From Cordyceps javanica (Eukaryota > Ascomycota > Sordariomycetes > Hypocreales > Cordycipitaceae), in contig JAAECO010000002.1 of the NCBI GenBank assembly GCA_036850795.1, forward strand, positions 1,302,001-1,366,000: a DNA stretch of 64,000 nucleotides, in the 5' to 3' direction. Of the stretch, positions 10,708 through 21,920 are shown piece by piece. Under the pieces are notes generated by a model that was not told the DNA's origin, did not search any database, and was given only the letters and a program-made list of their open reading frames with translations. How positions within the stretch are numbered: the stretch's first letter is position 1; every line of letters begins with the position of its first letter. Position numbers and translations under genes: made by a program.

Positions 10708-12115
10708 TTATTGATATATCTTTAGCTCTTCCGCTAATTCATTCCAACGATTGGACCGCTGGTTATCGAGCTTCTTGATGCTTGTTATCCAGCCTTCAAG
10801 CTCTCTTCTTTGCTCGCCCACTAATTGTTCATTACGAAGTTTAGAAATGAGTAGCGTATACTCAAGTAGCATCTCAAAAATCCACTTCACATCTTTATAA
10901 TCATCGAGAAGATCTCTGATGAAGTCGATTTCACGGCTGATTACTTTGACTCGGTCGTCAACGGCCGTCCCGGGTACAATGGCCAGCTGCGCAGGCTCCT
11001 CGGCGACGTTCAAGACAAGATACTGGTGGTAGTACCATAACGATTGATCCTCTGGGCCAACATTCAGACCGTTATCTACCATGCAAAACTCTAAAAGTCG
11101 AATCAGTAAAGGATGTCAGCTTTTGTTATATGTTGCTCATATACCTTGATCTAGAAACGCTCTGCGTGAGGAGTCATCTGCTATCCGCTCCACAAGCAGC
11201 CTCGGTATTATTTGGGCCCGATTATGCCAGGCTGAGAAGTTTGATAAGTCGCGCTCGATCATCGTGGTTGTGTAAGCGAATTCTGATTCCGTCATGCTCT
11301 TGCCCTCAAGTTTGGTGGACTCGAGATGCGATACAACATAACGCCGATAAGCCCAAGCATGATAGTTTCGCCGGTCCCGATCCAGCATCTTGCCGACTAG
11401 TCCGAGCTCTTCCTGCCAAATGGATTTGGCGGCTTCGACGGGCAGCACGAGCGTAGCTTGTTCTAGAGTCCACATTCTGTAGTTCCATATCCAGTAGCAC
11501 TTTGGATGAGCCATCAACAGTGGCACTGTGAATATCAGTTCGTCCCTGATGGTATCACAGGATTGGTTTGAATTGACTCCATCCTCACTTTCCCGAATTC
11601 CACTCGATGATGTATTATGATGGCTTGTAGCAGGTTGGTAGTGTTCGGATCCATTCCCGCTAGAACCAGTCCGTGGCAAAAGACTAGGTGCATCGATGTA
11701 CTCTTCACTTGGTTTGTGACGTCCCAAAGCACCTATTAGTAGCGATTTCCTATTCTCATTCTCGAATAGACCAGATATTAGGCAACGTCTCCTAATATTC
11801 CACACTGTATAATATTCGGGGTTTATTCGCAGGAGCTTCGTAGTCAGTTCCAAGGTCGCTGGATCGAACTGTGATTTCAAAATCTAATAGCCCGTTGTGT
11901 TACTCAATGCTCTCCTGGCTGTACATGTAGAAATTATTCCAATTACCTGTGCGCGTAATTGGCTCTCGAGAGTTTTATATTTACCGATTTTCTCGAGGTC
12001 TTTTTTCAGCTGCTCGGGGCTTCGATCGCGCTCAGCTCTGGGTATGCCATGCTATATGTTGACAGTTAGCAGAGGGATGTAAAACAGATGGAACTGGAAT
12101 CCATACGGTAGACAT
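10708..12115 (-). CDS. bet4: Rab geranylgeranyltransferase (type II) alpha subunit
   Basis: Four exons on the minus strand: 12115-12107 (9 nt), 12051-11947, 11883-11145 and 11090-10708, giving 411 residues. The first exon encodes only Met-Ser-Thr. The joined N-terminus (His-Gly-Ile-Pro-Arg, then Leu-Arg-Ala-Gln-Ile-Leu-Lys) is typical of this subunit. PFTA-type repeats are visible, with their diagnostic Trp-Asn/Ala-x-Arg-Arg cores: Thr-Val-Trp-Asn-Ile-Arg-Arg, Trp-Ile-Trp-Asn-Tyr-Arg, His-Ala-Trp-Ala-Tyr-Arg-Arg and Ser-Ala-Trp-His-Asn-Arg. With BET2 and the Rab escort protein it geranylgeranylates Rab GTPases. A Ser/Asn-rich insert separates repeats 1 and 2. It is convergent with the phosphatase gene, only ~80 bp away. 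Confidence 0.93.
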
Positions 12116-12227
12116 GTTGGGTATACTATGCCGCGACTGCAGCTTTGTGATTCCATCACAGGCAACTTGCTGAGACAGAGAACTTGTCGTCACACGTGAA
12201 GTGCGTTTCATGGTGGGGCGGGGTGCC

Positions 12228-12450
12228 TACTACTATTACGAGGAGGAGGGTTCTCTGACATGGCTCTAATAACATGCATTGAAAATGGATTCTCTACTGA
12301 CATATTTTTGACGCCTGTAGACATGGCCTGCCCCTATCAGGTGGTATATCAAAAAGGCCAAAACAATGTCAGAATTCCCCTTGACCCTGTCGACATGCCA
12401 AAAAATATGTTAGTACCAGTAGAAATACCATTTTTTTAGGTATCTTGTTT
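12228..12450 (-). mobile_element. MITE-like non-autonomous element, copy A (inverted relative to the others)
   Basis: The reverse complement of this ~220-bp segment matches the elements at about 31731-31957 and 32549-32780. Shared parts are the terminal TCTGACAT...AAAATGGA block, the internal TATGTCGACAGGG-like core, GGCCTTTTT, a GATAGGG box and the GTCTACAGGCG box. The ends are imperfect inverted repeats. There is no coding capacity. Boundaries are approximate. Confidence 0.7.
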
Positions 12451-12514
12451 TAGGTACTTGGGTAAGTACGGAGCACTCCGCACTCCGTACTTACAGAGTA
12501 GGTACTTACCTAGG

Positions 12515-12555
12515 TACTCGTGCCACGCGCGAGCAGTGGGTGCGTGGCACGAGTA
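12515..12555. repeat. Perfect 14-bp inverted repeat (hairpin)
   Basis: The arms TACTCGTGCCACGC (12515-12528) and their exact complement (12542-12555) flank a 13-nt loop, next to TACCTA-type low-complexity sequence. It could be the foldback end of a small element. No function is assigned. Confidence 0.75.
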
Positions 12556-14170
12556 GGTGCTAAGTAATAAGGTAAGTTTGTGCGAAGATACTGAGTAAGC
12601 AGCAGGGAGCTGGTCTACCCCCTCACCCTGTGCCCGACATCGTGTACCGATACCACCATCCCACTACTGGTCTACTACTGTAAGTACGACTCGACGCGAA
12701 ACTCGGCAGTATGATGAGAAAGCACTGCGCGTGATCAGATTGCTTGATATGTGAAGTTCAATGGCACATTTTCTGCATGGCCGGCGTTTGATTTTGGACG
12801 CTTTTCCACTTCAGAAACTTGCAATATGAGGTTCCTTTTATAGATGCAACGCAGATGTGGCTGCATCTGCGTCGTAGCATTTCAGAGTGAGGTGGTTGCA
12901 TAGATAGCCTGATACTGTTGATGCAGAATACCGTACCAGGCTTCTCTGAGTATCTTCATAGCGTGCTTGCAGCTCGGAGATGAGTTAGTTCAAGCTTTTT
13001 AGAGAGCGAGGTGCCGATTTCTGGCGCTGTTACCTCGGGCCACATCGTCATGAAGCTAGTCTCGTGACACAACGCCATGGTCGAAGTAACATCCTGCAAG
13101 GTTACAGCATTTATATCTCTCTTTCTGAAGCAAGGACGGAAGTCTTGTTCTTCTACTCCAGTTCAATTCCCGGTGTAGACTTTTTGACTGGTTATATCTG
13201 GGGAAATCCTTGAGTTTCGATACTTTCAAAGCCGGTACTATACCAATCTTGATTGACCCCTTTGTGATAGTGCTAGTCAGTCACCAATATACTCAATACT
13301 CATTGTAACCGGACGTAATCGAACATTGATTGTGTTGTCTGATCATGATGAGGTGGCGTACAGGGGCCAAGCAAGAGCAGCGCTTTCTGCGGGCGAGACG
13401 TGGACAGATAATTGCCGTCAGCCATTACTAACAACCCCATGGTGCAAGATTTCTACAAACATATACATACTACGCTAGTGCTTACAACATTTTGTCGAAC
13501 TGCTATACACATTTATCATTTTCGCCAATTGCCGGGCTAGCATTCCAAGACAACGCAGAGGCAAAGCTGAATGCTAGAGAGCAGTGGAATCCGGTGGCAT
13601 TTTACCGAGTAATAAAGTTTTCCAAGTAGAACAGCGTGCAATAGCGATGATACATGAGGTTAATAGCATGGAAACAGCCTGCAAGGCCAATCACTTCCCA
13701 AGATAAAGCGGCGATCTCCTGTCGGCCATTGAAGTACCATCGGCATTGCCAACAAAATGTAATGCCGATATCAGTATGGATCGCGTACATATTAGGGATA
13801 AAGAACCTCATGGCTACTTTGGTAAATAAAAAATCGAGCTGTCGAAAGGGCCGTACCAAGCGTTCATTATCGCGGATACTCTAACCATGGTCGCCGCGTA
13901 ACGTTGCAGCTCAGACCGTGTGCCTGACATCAGCTCGGGAGTACCCCAGACAGAGAAGGACGGGGTACATGTGCGATTGAATCTCAAACTGACACCTCAA
14001 GCGCCCAGTTTGGCAGGTAACGGGGTACTAGCATCCCATGTGGCAGCTCTTGCAGACGCCACTCACTCCATCTACTGCCAAACGGGGAGTATGCGGTGGC
14101 ACCCATACTGCGCGTGTGAGCAACTGGCTGATGCTTTGTATTTAATTTTTCGACGGTAAAGTGAATCAAG

Positions 14171-14198
14171 CTCATGTACTCCGTACGGAGTAAATGAG
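14171..14198. repeat. 28-bp palindrome built on TACTCCGTACGGAGTA
   Basis: A perfect 16-bp palindrome (14177-14192) is extended by CTCAT/ATGAG arms with one mismatch. Half-sites (TACTCCGTA) recur elsewhere in the window (about 298-306, 12484-12490, 37298-37306). It could be a repeat remnant or a dimer-binding site. Confidence 0.7.
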
Positions 14199-15273
14199 TC
14201 TGTGACTTGGAGGGCGGGGCGAGAGACAAAAAGACACCGGTTTTCTAGGGTAAATGTAGCAGCCAGTGCAGTACGCGCCGCTGGTCAGATGGGCAGGTGC
14301 TATAAAACAAGGTTTAGCTTCCTTTTCCAGCGCTGTATGACTGACCCTTGCGAGATATGCGCGCATCTGAGGGACAGATGATGGAACCCCTCAATGGTGC
14401 GATGGTTATGCTCCGGGTAGTCGGCGTTTAGCCCCCGTGGCAGCACACGACATGGAGGCACAGAAATAAGACGTCTGGGGAGCGACGCGGCCACGCCTAT
14501 TCACCTGACTCGCAGAGTCACCATGCTGCAAAAAACACTTGTTTGGCTTCGCTGCCCTTGGCTTCGCTACCCGAAGGTGATTCAAGGAAGTGGTCGTGCG
14601 CATCTTCCTAGGGCTGGCTGACCGAGTTGCCTTTCGTGTGTTGAGTCACGAGAAAGCTGACAGAAACAATACCCTCCGGGTAGTCAGTGGCTCTGATAAG
14701 CTTCCCTGGCACAAATCTGCAAGGGGAATGACGGATTATCCAGCCTACAGATGGTATGTGACCAAGCTGGCTGGCAATCTCCTCGGGTGGATCAGCCCTC
14801 TCTACTCGGAGCCGCCTACTTTGTGCATTGTGCCCATCGAATTTCTTGCCGCCAAGTAAGATGCAAGGATCCGAGACACGGGCACTAGATGTCTAGAAAC
14901 CTTCGCCGATGTGGTGGCGTGGCCTTCCACTTTTCTATTCTTCTACGACAGGAAGTAGCCCGCCAGCTTGTTGCTCAAATCTGCTACTCTTGGTCGCCAG
15001 ATTCGAATTCTTGTTCACGGACTTGCTATTTTGGATTCCATGGTAAAAGGAAATAGGGCAGCTGAAAGTATGGACGATCATCGCAGTTTGAGGAGAGTTC
15101 TACTTAGCGTGACACATATAATAACCGGTTCGTCCGACGCGATGCTACGGTTTCCTTCACGCGTCGATTCTGCTCCGGCTCCACGTTATACATACCTCTG
15201 CTATGGGGCTACTAATAGATTGGGTAGATGCGGGCTGTTTGTGTGCTGCAAAGCCCTTTGTTACCTTCTCGAT

Positions 15274-15721
15274 CCCCAAGCTTCTACAGATGGCCCCCGT
15301 GCAATTCAATCACGGGCAGCAGGACGGGACTCGACCTGATGCTGTTACCAGTTTAACACAACACAACTCATCCAAGTGAAACCTTCCAGCGGCTGGATGC
15401 CTGACAGCCTCTGCAAAGGGTAACGCGACATTAGAATGCGGCACGGTGTGGACAAAAATGAGCAGTTTCTGGTCACCGGAACCACCCAGTGCAAGCTCCC
15501 CAAGCTTCTACGGATGGCCCCCGTGTAATTCAATCACGGGCAGCAGAACGGGACTCGACCTGATGCTGTTACCAGTTTAACACAACACAGTTCACCCAAG
15601 TGAAACCTTCCAGCAGCTGGATGCCTGACAGCCTCTGCGAAGGGCAACGCGACATTAGGTTGCGGCGCGGTGTGGACAAAAATAAGCAGTTTCTGGTCAC
15701 CGGAACCGCCCAGTGCAAGCT
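15274..15721. repeat. Direct tandem duplication, 224-bp unit, two diverged copies
   Basis: Copy 1 spans 15274-15497 and copy 2 spans 15498-15721 with constant register (both begin at CCCCAAGCTTCTAC). By eye the copies differ at a little over a dozen sites, nearly all transitions and only one or two transversions, without indels. That bias is what RIP-like cytosine deamination of duplicated DNA would leave. Neither copy codes for anything recognisable. Confidence 0.85.
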
Positions 15722-16146
15722 CCTCCTTCCTGTTCAGGATACGCCTAGCATTCCTAGCCTGCCCTCTGCTGCGGAGCCCCAGCTTTCGCCAAGTTACCAG
15801 TACTGAGTAGCGTGTAATACTGGAGACAGTCACAAGCGGGCACTAACACCCTTTGGCAGCTGATCGCATCCATCCCGTCCATAGTCAGGGGCAGGTCTTG
15901 CACAGATGGACTCATTGGACAGGATGAGCAACGTTGCCCGTGGAGGTAATGCTGCCCTTTATACCATTGCGGGCTTCATCCCCTTCTCGCATTGTAGTAA
16001 CGTGCACACCTACGACCCCGGTTCACGTCAAGGCGGGATATCGTCATGAGCCAGGACAACGTTAGCGAAATGGCGGTGCTCCCACTCTAGGGCTTTCGTC
16101 TTATACCCCAAGGTTGCAGTGTCAAATCTCCCCAGCTACTTCGATG

Positions 16147-16155
16147 TATATATAT
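16147..16155 (+). promoter_or_regulatory. TATA-box-like element of the chitinase gene
   Basis: TATATATAT lies about 130 bp upstream of the chitinase start codon. This is a plausible TATA position for an inducible secreted-enzyme gene with a short leader. Motif only. Confidence 0.45.
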
Positions 16156-16282
16156 CTGGTACGTGCTCCCGTTTCTCAGTGTCCGTTCCTCTCCACAACC
16201 ACTCTTATATCCGAAACAAGCAGCAATCCTCAGGATTCAGGATTTCAATCGACTACCGTTCTTCCGTTCCCCCTCAACAATA

Positions 16283-17714
16283 ATGTTGAGTCTCCTCAAG
16301 AAGTCGATTGCTGCGGTCGTGGCCCTGCAAGCAATCGCTGCCTTTGCGACACCAATCACCAATGATGTTGGTGTTGAGAAGCGCGATGGCGGCTATGCAA
16401 ATGCTGTCTACTTCACCAACTGGTTTGTTCACCTTGAGGGATCTTCAATACATTTTTTACACTGTTAACAAAACTCAGGGGGATCTACGGTCGGGGCTTC
16501 CAGCCTGCCGACCTTCAGGCCTCTCAGATCACACATGTGCTCTACTCCTTTATGAACATTCGTTCGGATGGCACCATGTGAGCTACGCTTAAAGAAGTGT
16601 GAAGGACCGCAGCCCTAACTTTGGAAAATAGCTTTTCTGGTGATACGTACGCGGACTACGAGAAGCATTACCCTGGTGACTGTAAGGATGCCAGCAATCG
16701 TCGTAAAATGAACACCACTAACAACACTTAGCCTGGAATGATGTTGGCAACAATGCTTACGGCTGTGTCAAGCAGCTCTATCTCCTCAAGCAGAAGAATC
16801 GCAACATGAAGGTGATGCTTTCGATCGGTGGTTGGACTTGGTCCACTAATTTTCCCGCGGCCGCCAGCTCCGATACGACTCGAAAGACTTTTGCTCAGTC
16901 CGCTGTCAGCTTCATGAAGGATTGGGGCTTCGACGGTATCGATATCGATTGGGAGTATCCTGCCGATGCCACACAGGCGCAAAATATGGTTCTATTGCTC
17001 CAGGCAGTCCGTGCTGAGCTCGACTCGTACGCCTCGCAATATGCTAAGGGCCATCACTTCCTGCTTTCTATTGCTGCTCCCGCTGGACCCGATAACTACA
17101 ACAAACTGAAGCTGGCTGAACTTGGAAAGGTACTCGACTACATCAACCTGATGACCTATGACTTCGCCGGATCTTGGAGCAACTTCACTGGCCATAATGC
17201 CAACTTGTATGCCAACCCAGCGAATCCCAACGCAACACCCTTCAATGCCGATGATGCTGTTCAGGCGTACATCAAGGGTGGTGTTCCCGCCAACAAGATT
17301 GTCCTTGGCATGCCTATTTACGGTCGATCTTTCCAGCAAACGGAAGGCATCGGCAAGCCATACAACGGTATCGGCTCTGGTAGCTGGGAGAATGGCGTTT
17401 GGGATTACAAGGCCCTTCCTAAACCCGGCGCTACCGTCAAGTGCGACGACACTGCAAAGGGCTGTTATAGCTACGATGCAAGCACCAAGGAGCTTATATC
17501 ATTTGACACTCCGGCCATGATCAGCACCAAAGTCAGTTGGCTCAAGAGCAAGGGACTTGGTGGCAGCATGTTTTGGGAAGCCTCTGCTGACAAGAAGGGC
17601 TCCGATTCCCTCATCGGCATTAGCCAACAAGGTCTTGGGAGCTTGGACAATGTGCAGAACTACCTCGACTACCCCAACTCAAAGTACGACAACATCAAGA
17701 AGGGCATGAAATAA
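16283..17714 (+). CDS. GH18 endochitinase, ech42/chi1 class, secreted
   Basis: Four exons: 16283-16422, 16479-16577, 16632-16681 and 16732-17714, all with GT-AG introns (50-56 nt), giving 423 residues, the size of Trichoderma Ech42-type chitinases. The N-terminus is a signal peptide, and a Val-Glu-Lys-Arg site resembles the Kex2-type propeptide cut of this class. The catalytic motif is Asp164-Gly-Ile-Asp-Ile-Asp169-Trp-Glu171; Glu171 is the expected proton donor. The SxGG motif is in Leu-Ser-Ile-Gly-Gly-Trp-Thr-Trp, and the end matches the family (Asn-Tyr-Leu-Asp-Tyr-Pro-Asn-Ser-Lys-Tyr-Asp). These enzymes cut chitin in self or foreign cell walls and insect cuticle. No chitin-binding module is present. 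Confidence 0.96.
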
Positions 17715-18248
17715 GTGCTTGGACATCTGGTGCTTTCACACCTCGACTTGAACTCATTTTTTCGTGTATATACATGCTAAGCTGCCTGTTTTCGAAGCTC
17801 AGCAAGTCCTCTTCATTTCTATTGTATATAGTATTCCGCGCCATACATACGTTCAATCAGGCTCTCAATCTGACTCGAGTCGATTTTAAAAGCTCCTATT
17901 TCATTCTACGTTTGTAAATGGTTATTGTAGAGATGACAGCGCGCAGAGCCAGATACCCTGTTAGTCGCTGCCCTGCACTTTCCCATTTATCGAGCCGCGA
18001 TTGGCCTGCTTTTTTCCTCCCCATGGCTTACTTATCATTATTTTTCGCTCAATTTTTCCTCTTCTCCTTTCTCCTACGGCTCCGTCACTATTAGCTGAAT
18101 ATCTCTACTCGACCAAAATCAGCCTTCGTCTACGAAGCGTCAGCTTATAATTACCGTCGCTGGTTTCTCTTTTACACATCTTACCTGCATCGATGCTGCC
18201 TATTATCACTGTCTAACTAATTCTCCGCTACCAAAAGGGTAGCCACCA
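17715..18248. other. Intergenic, chitinase 3' flank and AMA1 upstream region
   Basis: Pyrimidine-rich sequence without a recognisable gene. The ATG used for the AMA1 locus is at 18249. Confidence 0.5.
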
Positions 18249-20856
18249 ATGGCCTCCGCCTCTGAAGATTGTCGGTCTTAGGAAACACCACCCCGCAGCC
18301 ACGCAGGGCGCCGCAGTGTTACAAGTCCAGCCTGGTCCTGCCAAGGGTCTCCCGATTCGGGATACGGATCGTTCGACGAATGCAATCATTTTGAGTCATC
18401 ACGTTTCAAAGGCCTGATCACGAGCAAATGTGGCTTGGACGGTCAACAGGCTTCACATGAGTCTCGGAACCACGGAACGTTGCTCTCGAACGACTACCCG
18501 CAAAATACTTCTCCCGACACGGCGGCATTGACAAAACAAGACGTAGGGACGAATTCTCAGAGGGATGATACCAGAAAAACATGGTTTCCTAAAACTAGCG
18601 AACATGTGTCAACTCACTCAGTCCGAACCAAGTCTGGAAAATTTACCTCATCACTTACACCGGACAGGTTTATCCCATGCAGGACGAATCAATCTACCCA
18701 CGAGCGCTATCGAACAACAAAGCCATTATCATTACTCTCTAGTAGTGAAAGAATTTCCAGAAAAGACTTCACCAGCCGCGATCCTTTTTTGCCACGGTCA
18801 AGACGATCATCCTCGCTCATGGCACGATTCTGTCCACTTAAGGAGGCTCAAGGCATGTTCCATGATGCTTAACTCTCTGAGCTTCGTGCACTAATTCTCG
18901 ACGGATATTCAGATCGATCACTTCCAACTCTCCGGGATTTCCGACCGTTTCAATCAAGACAAAGAAGTGCAGGAACTGCGTGGAACATTAGAGGTTTCCC
19001 TCCTCATATCACGAGATCTTCTGCGGCAGGCGAGTCGCGGCGCTCTATAAATATCGACGCATCCGCAGGATACCAGCAGCTCTCGCGGGAATCAAGCCTC
19101 AAGGAAGACTTGGCACATTACCAGGATCGTGTTGCTTTTGCTCTCAATATCAGCCAAGTCGGCAAGATATTACAGTTTACTCCTCCGCTGCGCCCCCCTC
19201 CGCTTGCCATCAAGATAATGGAACCATGTAATATTGGGAGAACGTACTGGACCGGATGCGAATGGATAAACAATGCACCTAGTTGATTGATCCCTCAAAC
19301 CACCTGTTTAGATGCCAGTTCACTAACTCGTCGATAGGACTACTACCTACAGCTAAGTCGAGGACCCTGCCTTCTGCCCCATTCAAGCAAGTATTGTGAC
19401 TTTCTCACAACTACCTCTCTAATTTTTCCCCAGGGTTCTAGATGCCCCGTTCTTAAGAGATGACTTCTATTGCTCTACTTTAGCCTATTCACCAGTATGC
19501 CAAACACTTGCCGTTGGTCTGGGAAACACATTGTACACTTGGTCAGAGGACGCTGGTGTTCATATGATGCATGGACATCCGTCACAAGGAGTTTATCTGT
19601 CTTCTGTTGCTTTCTCCTCTATCCAGGGAAAGAAGTGTATTCTTGCAGGTGGGAGAAATGATGGATCACTAGTGCTACAGTCGACATCTGATGCACTGCC
19701 ACGCTTCGAGGTGAGGCAACCTTTTGGTATCAGCTGTCTCAGCTAGAGGCCAACGTGCACACTGAGGCCATCAAAAAATCCCTTTAATCCAGGGGTTCCA
19801 ATTCAGACGGAAGATTTGCTTGTGGGAGACGATACAGGAACAATATACTACTACATCGTGGAGTGGCCAATGAACTGGGAAGTCTCTCGAGACAATTGGC
19901 CAGGTTCGATGTACTTGGTCGCAAAGATTATGATCCACAATCAACAGGTCTGTGGTCTTTCATGGTCTCCAACAGGCCGACTCTTTGCCTCCGGGGGCAA
20001 CGACAATATTTGTTGTCTATTCGATGTCGACGATGTCCTAAGCGAGGACCATGGCAGCAGGCCCTCCCAAGATACGCCACGGACTCCGTTAGTTCGTCAT
20101 GGGTTACCTTTTCGTTTGCAAACTACACAGAGAATCCACCGCAGATCTTCCCTCAATTTCATTAGAACCATTGTCGAGGAAGATTCTGATGTGAGAAGAG
20201 TCCAGACTTCTGCGGACAGTCTTCGAACCCTTACTCACGGCTGCGAAAGACATCGGTAGGTCCATGGAGCAGCTGTCAAGGCCATAGCATTCTGCCCTTG
20301 GCGGGATGGCTTAGTTGCCACTGGAGGCGGGTCGAACGATAAATGTATACACTTTTTCCACACAACCTCTGGATCATCACTGGCTACAATCGCAGTGGCT
20401 GCCCAAGTCACTTCTCTCATTTGGTCTACAACACGACGAGAGATTGCTGCAACATTTGGCTACGCCCACCCTGACCATCCATACAGAATCGCAGTTTTTA
20501 GCTGGCCAGATTGCAAGCAAGTTGCGGCAATACCGTGGTCTTTAGAGCTTCGAGCACTATATGCAATCCCCTATCCATGGCAGTATCCTGGTTCGGAACA
20601 ATCTCGATCTCCTCGGCCTTCTGGAGACGGCTGCATTGTTGTTGCAGCCAGCGACCAGACGGTGAAGTTTCATGAGGTGTGGGAGGCAGGAAGCAAGACG
20701 GCACTCGGCTTGCCAGGATATTTCAGAAGCAGTGATATTCTAGAGAGCCTCGAGGGTATCAACAAAGAAGGTGACGTGATACGGCAATCTCCACCTAGGC
20801 AATCGAATCTCTTCGTAGGTCGATGTTGCGTTCAAGTTGTGCATGGACTCGGATAG
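18249..20856 (+). pseudogene. AMA1: AMA1-like meiosis-specific APC/C activator, frame conserved but interrupted by in-frame stops
   Basis: WD40-type APC/C activator of the AMA1 class. Exons fit at 18249-19281, 19338-19386 and 19434-20856. The first intron has a weak GTTGAT donor; the second is a GC-AG intron (GCAAGT donor) that rebuilds Pro-Phe-Lys-Val-Leu-Asp-Ala-Pro. Conserved blocks include Asp-Arg-Phe-Ile-Pro, Tyr-Arg-Thr-Thr-Lys-Pro, Gly-Gly-Asn-Asp-Asn, His-Gly-Ala-Ala-Val-Lys-Ala-Ile-Ala-Phe-Cys-Pro-Trp and Gly-Gly-Gly-Ser-Asn-Asp-Lys-Cys-Ile. No frameshift is visible, yet four stops lie in frame: TAG 18279, TAA 18870, TAG 19744 and TAG 20257. The last two stand where Trp is expected (Leu-Ser-[W]-Arg-Pro and His-Arg-[W]-Val-His). 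The TAA could lie in an 81-nt intron (18832-18912). The locus is either a pseudogene decaying by transitions or a gene corrected by A-to-I mRNA editing. Confidence 0.8.
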
Positions 20857-21060
20857 AACAGGTGGACGCAGCGGCTAGATATCAACAGATGCTTCACATT
20901 GACTGAATCTGACCTCTTTCTCAAGTAAAACATCTCTAAGATAATTCTGCCAATTAGTAGACCGCGGAAATGGCCCATAAAAATACAATCGCTAGATAAA
21001 TGCACCAAACATTTACAACGCCAGCACTATACTTCTTCAAAATGAACGGTTTCGTCCCTG

Positions 21061-21920
21061 TTATTTCAAGACCGCGATGAGCAGAACAAGAATGATTATA
21101 AGAGCAACTATGGCCGTCATTTGCTTGTTCTCGCCTGCACCTCTCGCAATCTTCCCGAGCATTTTCTGCCCCCTGTCAAGACGACTCTGGTGACGGTCAA
21201 CAACTCCGTCTACCTCGTCTAGCATAGCAACATGACTGTCAAGTTCATCCCCAATCTGCATGCTCAGTTCTCTTTGGCGGCTTATAGATTCTCCGAGGCG
21301 ATCAAGTTGCTCGTCTTGTTCTTCCATAATCTGTGAATGGTATTCGTGGATTTGCTGATTGGACATTTCGTTTGCCTGGTCGCGGTATGCAGCAGAGTCG
21401 TTCACCGGATCATCACGATAGCGTCCGAATAATTCCTCCGAGGGTGACGCAGGCGTGTCGCTAAACCTGACGGATTTTGATTTGCGATAGGCGGACGGCG
21501 TAGACGTCGCATGTTGGAAATCGTCCGTCAAAGTTTCGGAGTTGGGGTGCGTGACGGTCTGAATAGTCGCTGGCGATACAAACCCGTGGAATTGAGAGGT
21601 GAGATTGTCAAGCTGCTCTCGGAGGGATAATATCGATTCGGTCAGAGCTGATCCTGCCCTGTCAAATAGGTCTCGTAGTTAGGGCAGTTGGCCAATTGCT
21701 TAAGTTCGTCATTATCACAATACCTCTCATCGCCTCCGTTCTGGAGCTTTGCTTTCTCTATCTCCAGAGAGGCCAGCCCTGTTTTGAACTGTTCAAAGGA
21801 CCGCGACAGGTGCCCATCCTGGCTATCATTGTCCAGGCCTAGACTTTGGGCTCTCTGTCGCTCCAGCAAGGACAACTTGATGTGGTCGGCCAGGAGGTAC
21901 AGCTGTTCAGCGCTGCTCAT
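21061..21920 (-). CDS. Qc-SNARE, syntaxin 8/Syn8-like
   Basis: Exons 21920-21724 and 21658-21061 join across a 65-nt intron with a CTAAC branch site, giving 264 residues. The last ~19 residues (246-264) form a tail-anchor membrane segment (Ile/Val/Leu/Ala only, then Lys). A SNARE heptad-repeat helix precedes it (about 165-235), with the ionic-layer Gln near residue 200 in Ser-Met-Gln-Ile-Gly-Asp-Glu-Leu. The N-terminal ~65 residues are helical, as in the regulatory domain of syntaxin 8/Syn8. Such Qc-SNAREs act in endosome and vacuole fusion. A Tlg1-type assignment is less likely. Confidence 0.85.

Larger units (their letters stand above)
12116..16282. other. Gene-free 4.2 kb region
   Basis: The longest stretch without a recognisable gene. 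It holds a MITE-like element, a TACCTA-type low-complexity patch with a perfect hairpin, a near-perfect palindrome and a diverged 224-bp tandem duplication (listed separately). Short ORFs within it (for example 13602-13859 minus and 14968-15339 plus) show no family pattern. It may be decayed transposon or duplicated DNA. Confidence 0.6.

Noticed and set aside
14968..15339. 123-codon ORF in the gene-free region
   Set aside because: Overlaps the start of the tandem duplication, no family pattern, no splice context.
19711..19746. Explaining the AMA1 TAG at 19744 as a 36-nt in-frame intron (GTGAGG...GCTAG)
   Set aside because: Too short for a fungal intron, no branch site, and it would remove the conserved end of a WD repeat.
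20191..20259. Explaining the AMA1 TAG at 20257 as the end of a 69-nt intron (GTGAGA...GGTAG)
   Set aside because: Formally possible and in frame, but the stop is flanked by family sequence on both sides (His-Arg before, Val-His-Gly after); kept only as an alternative to be tested with RNA data.
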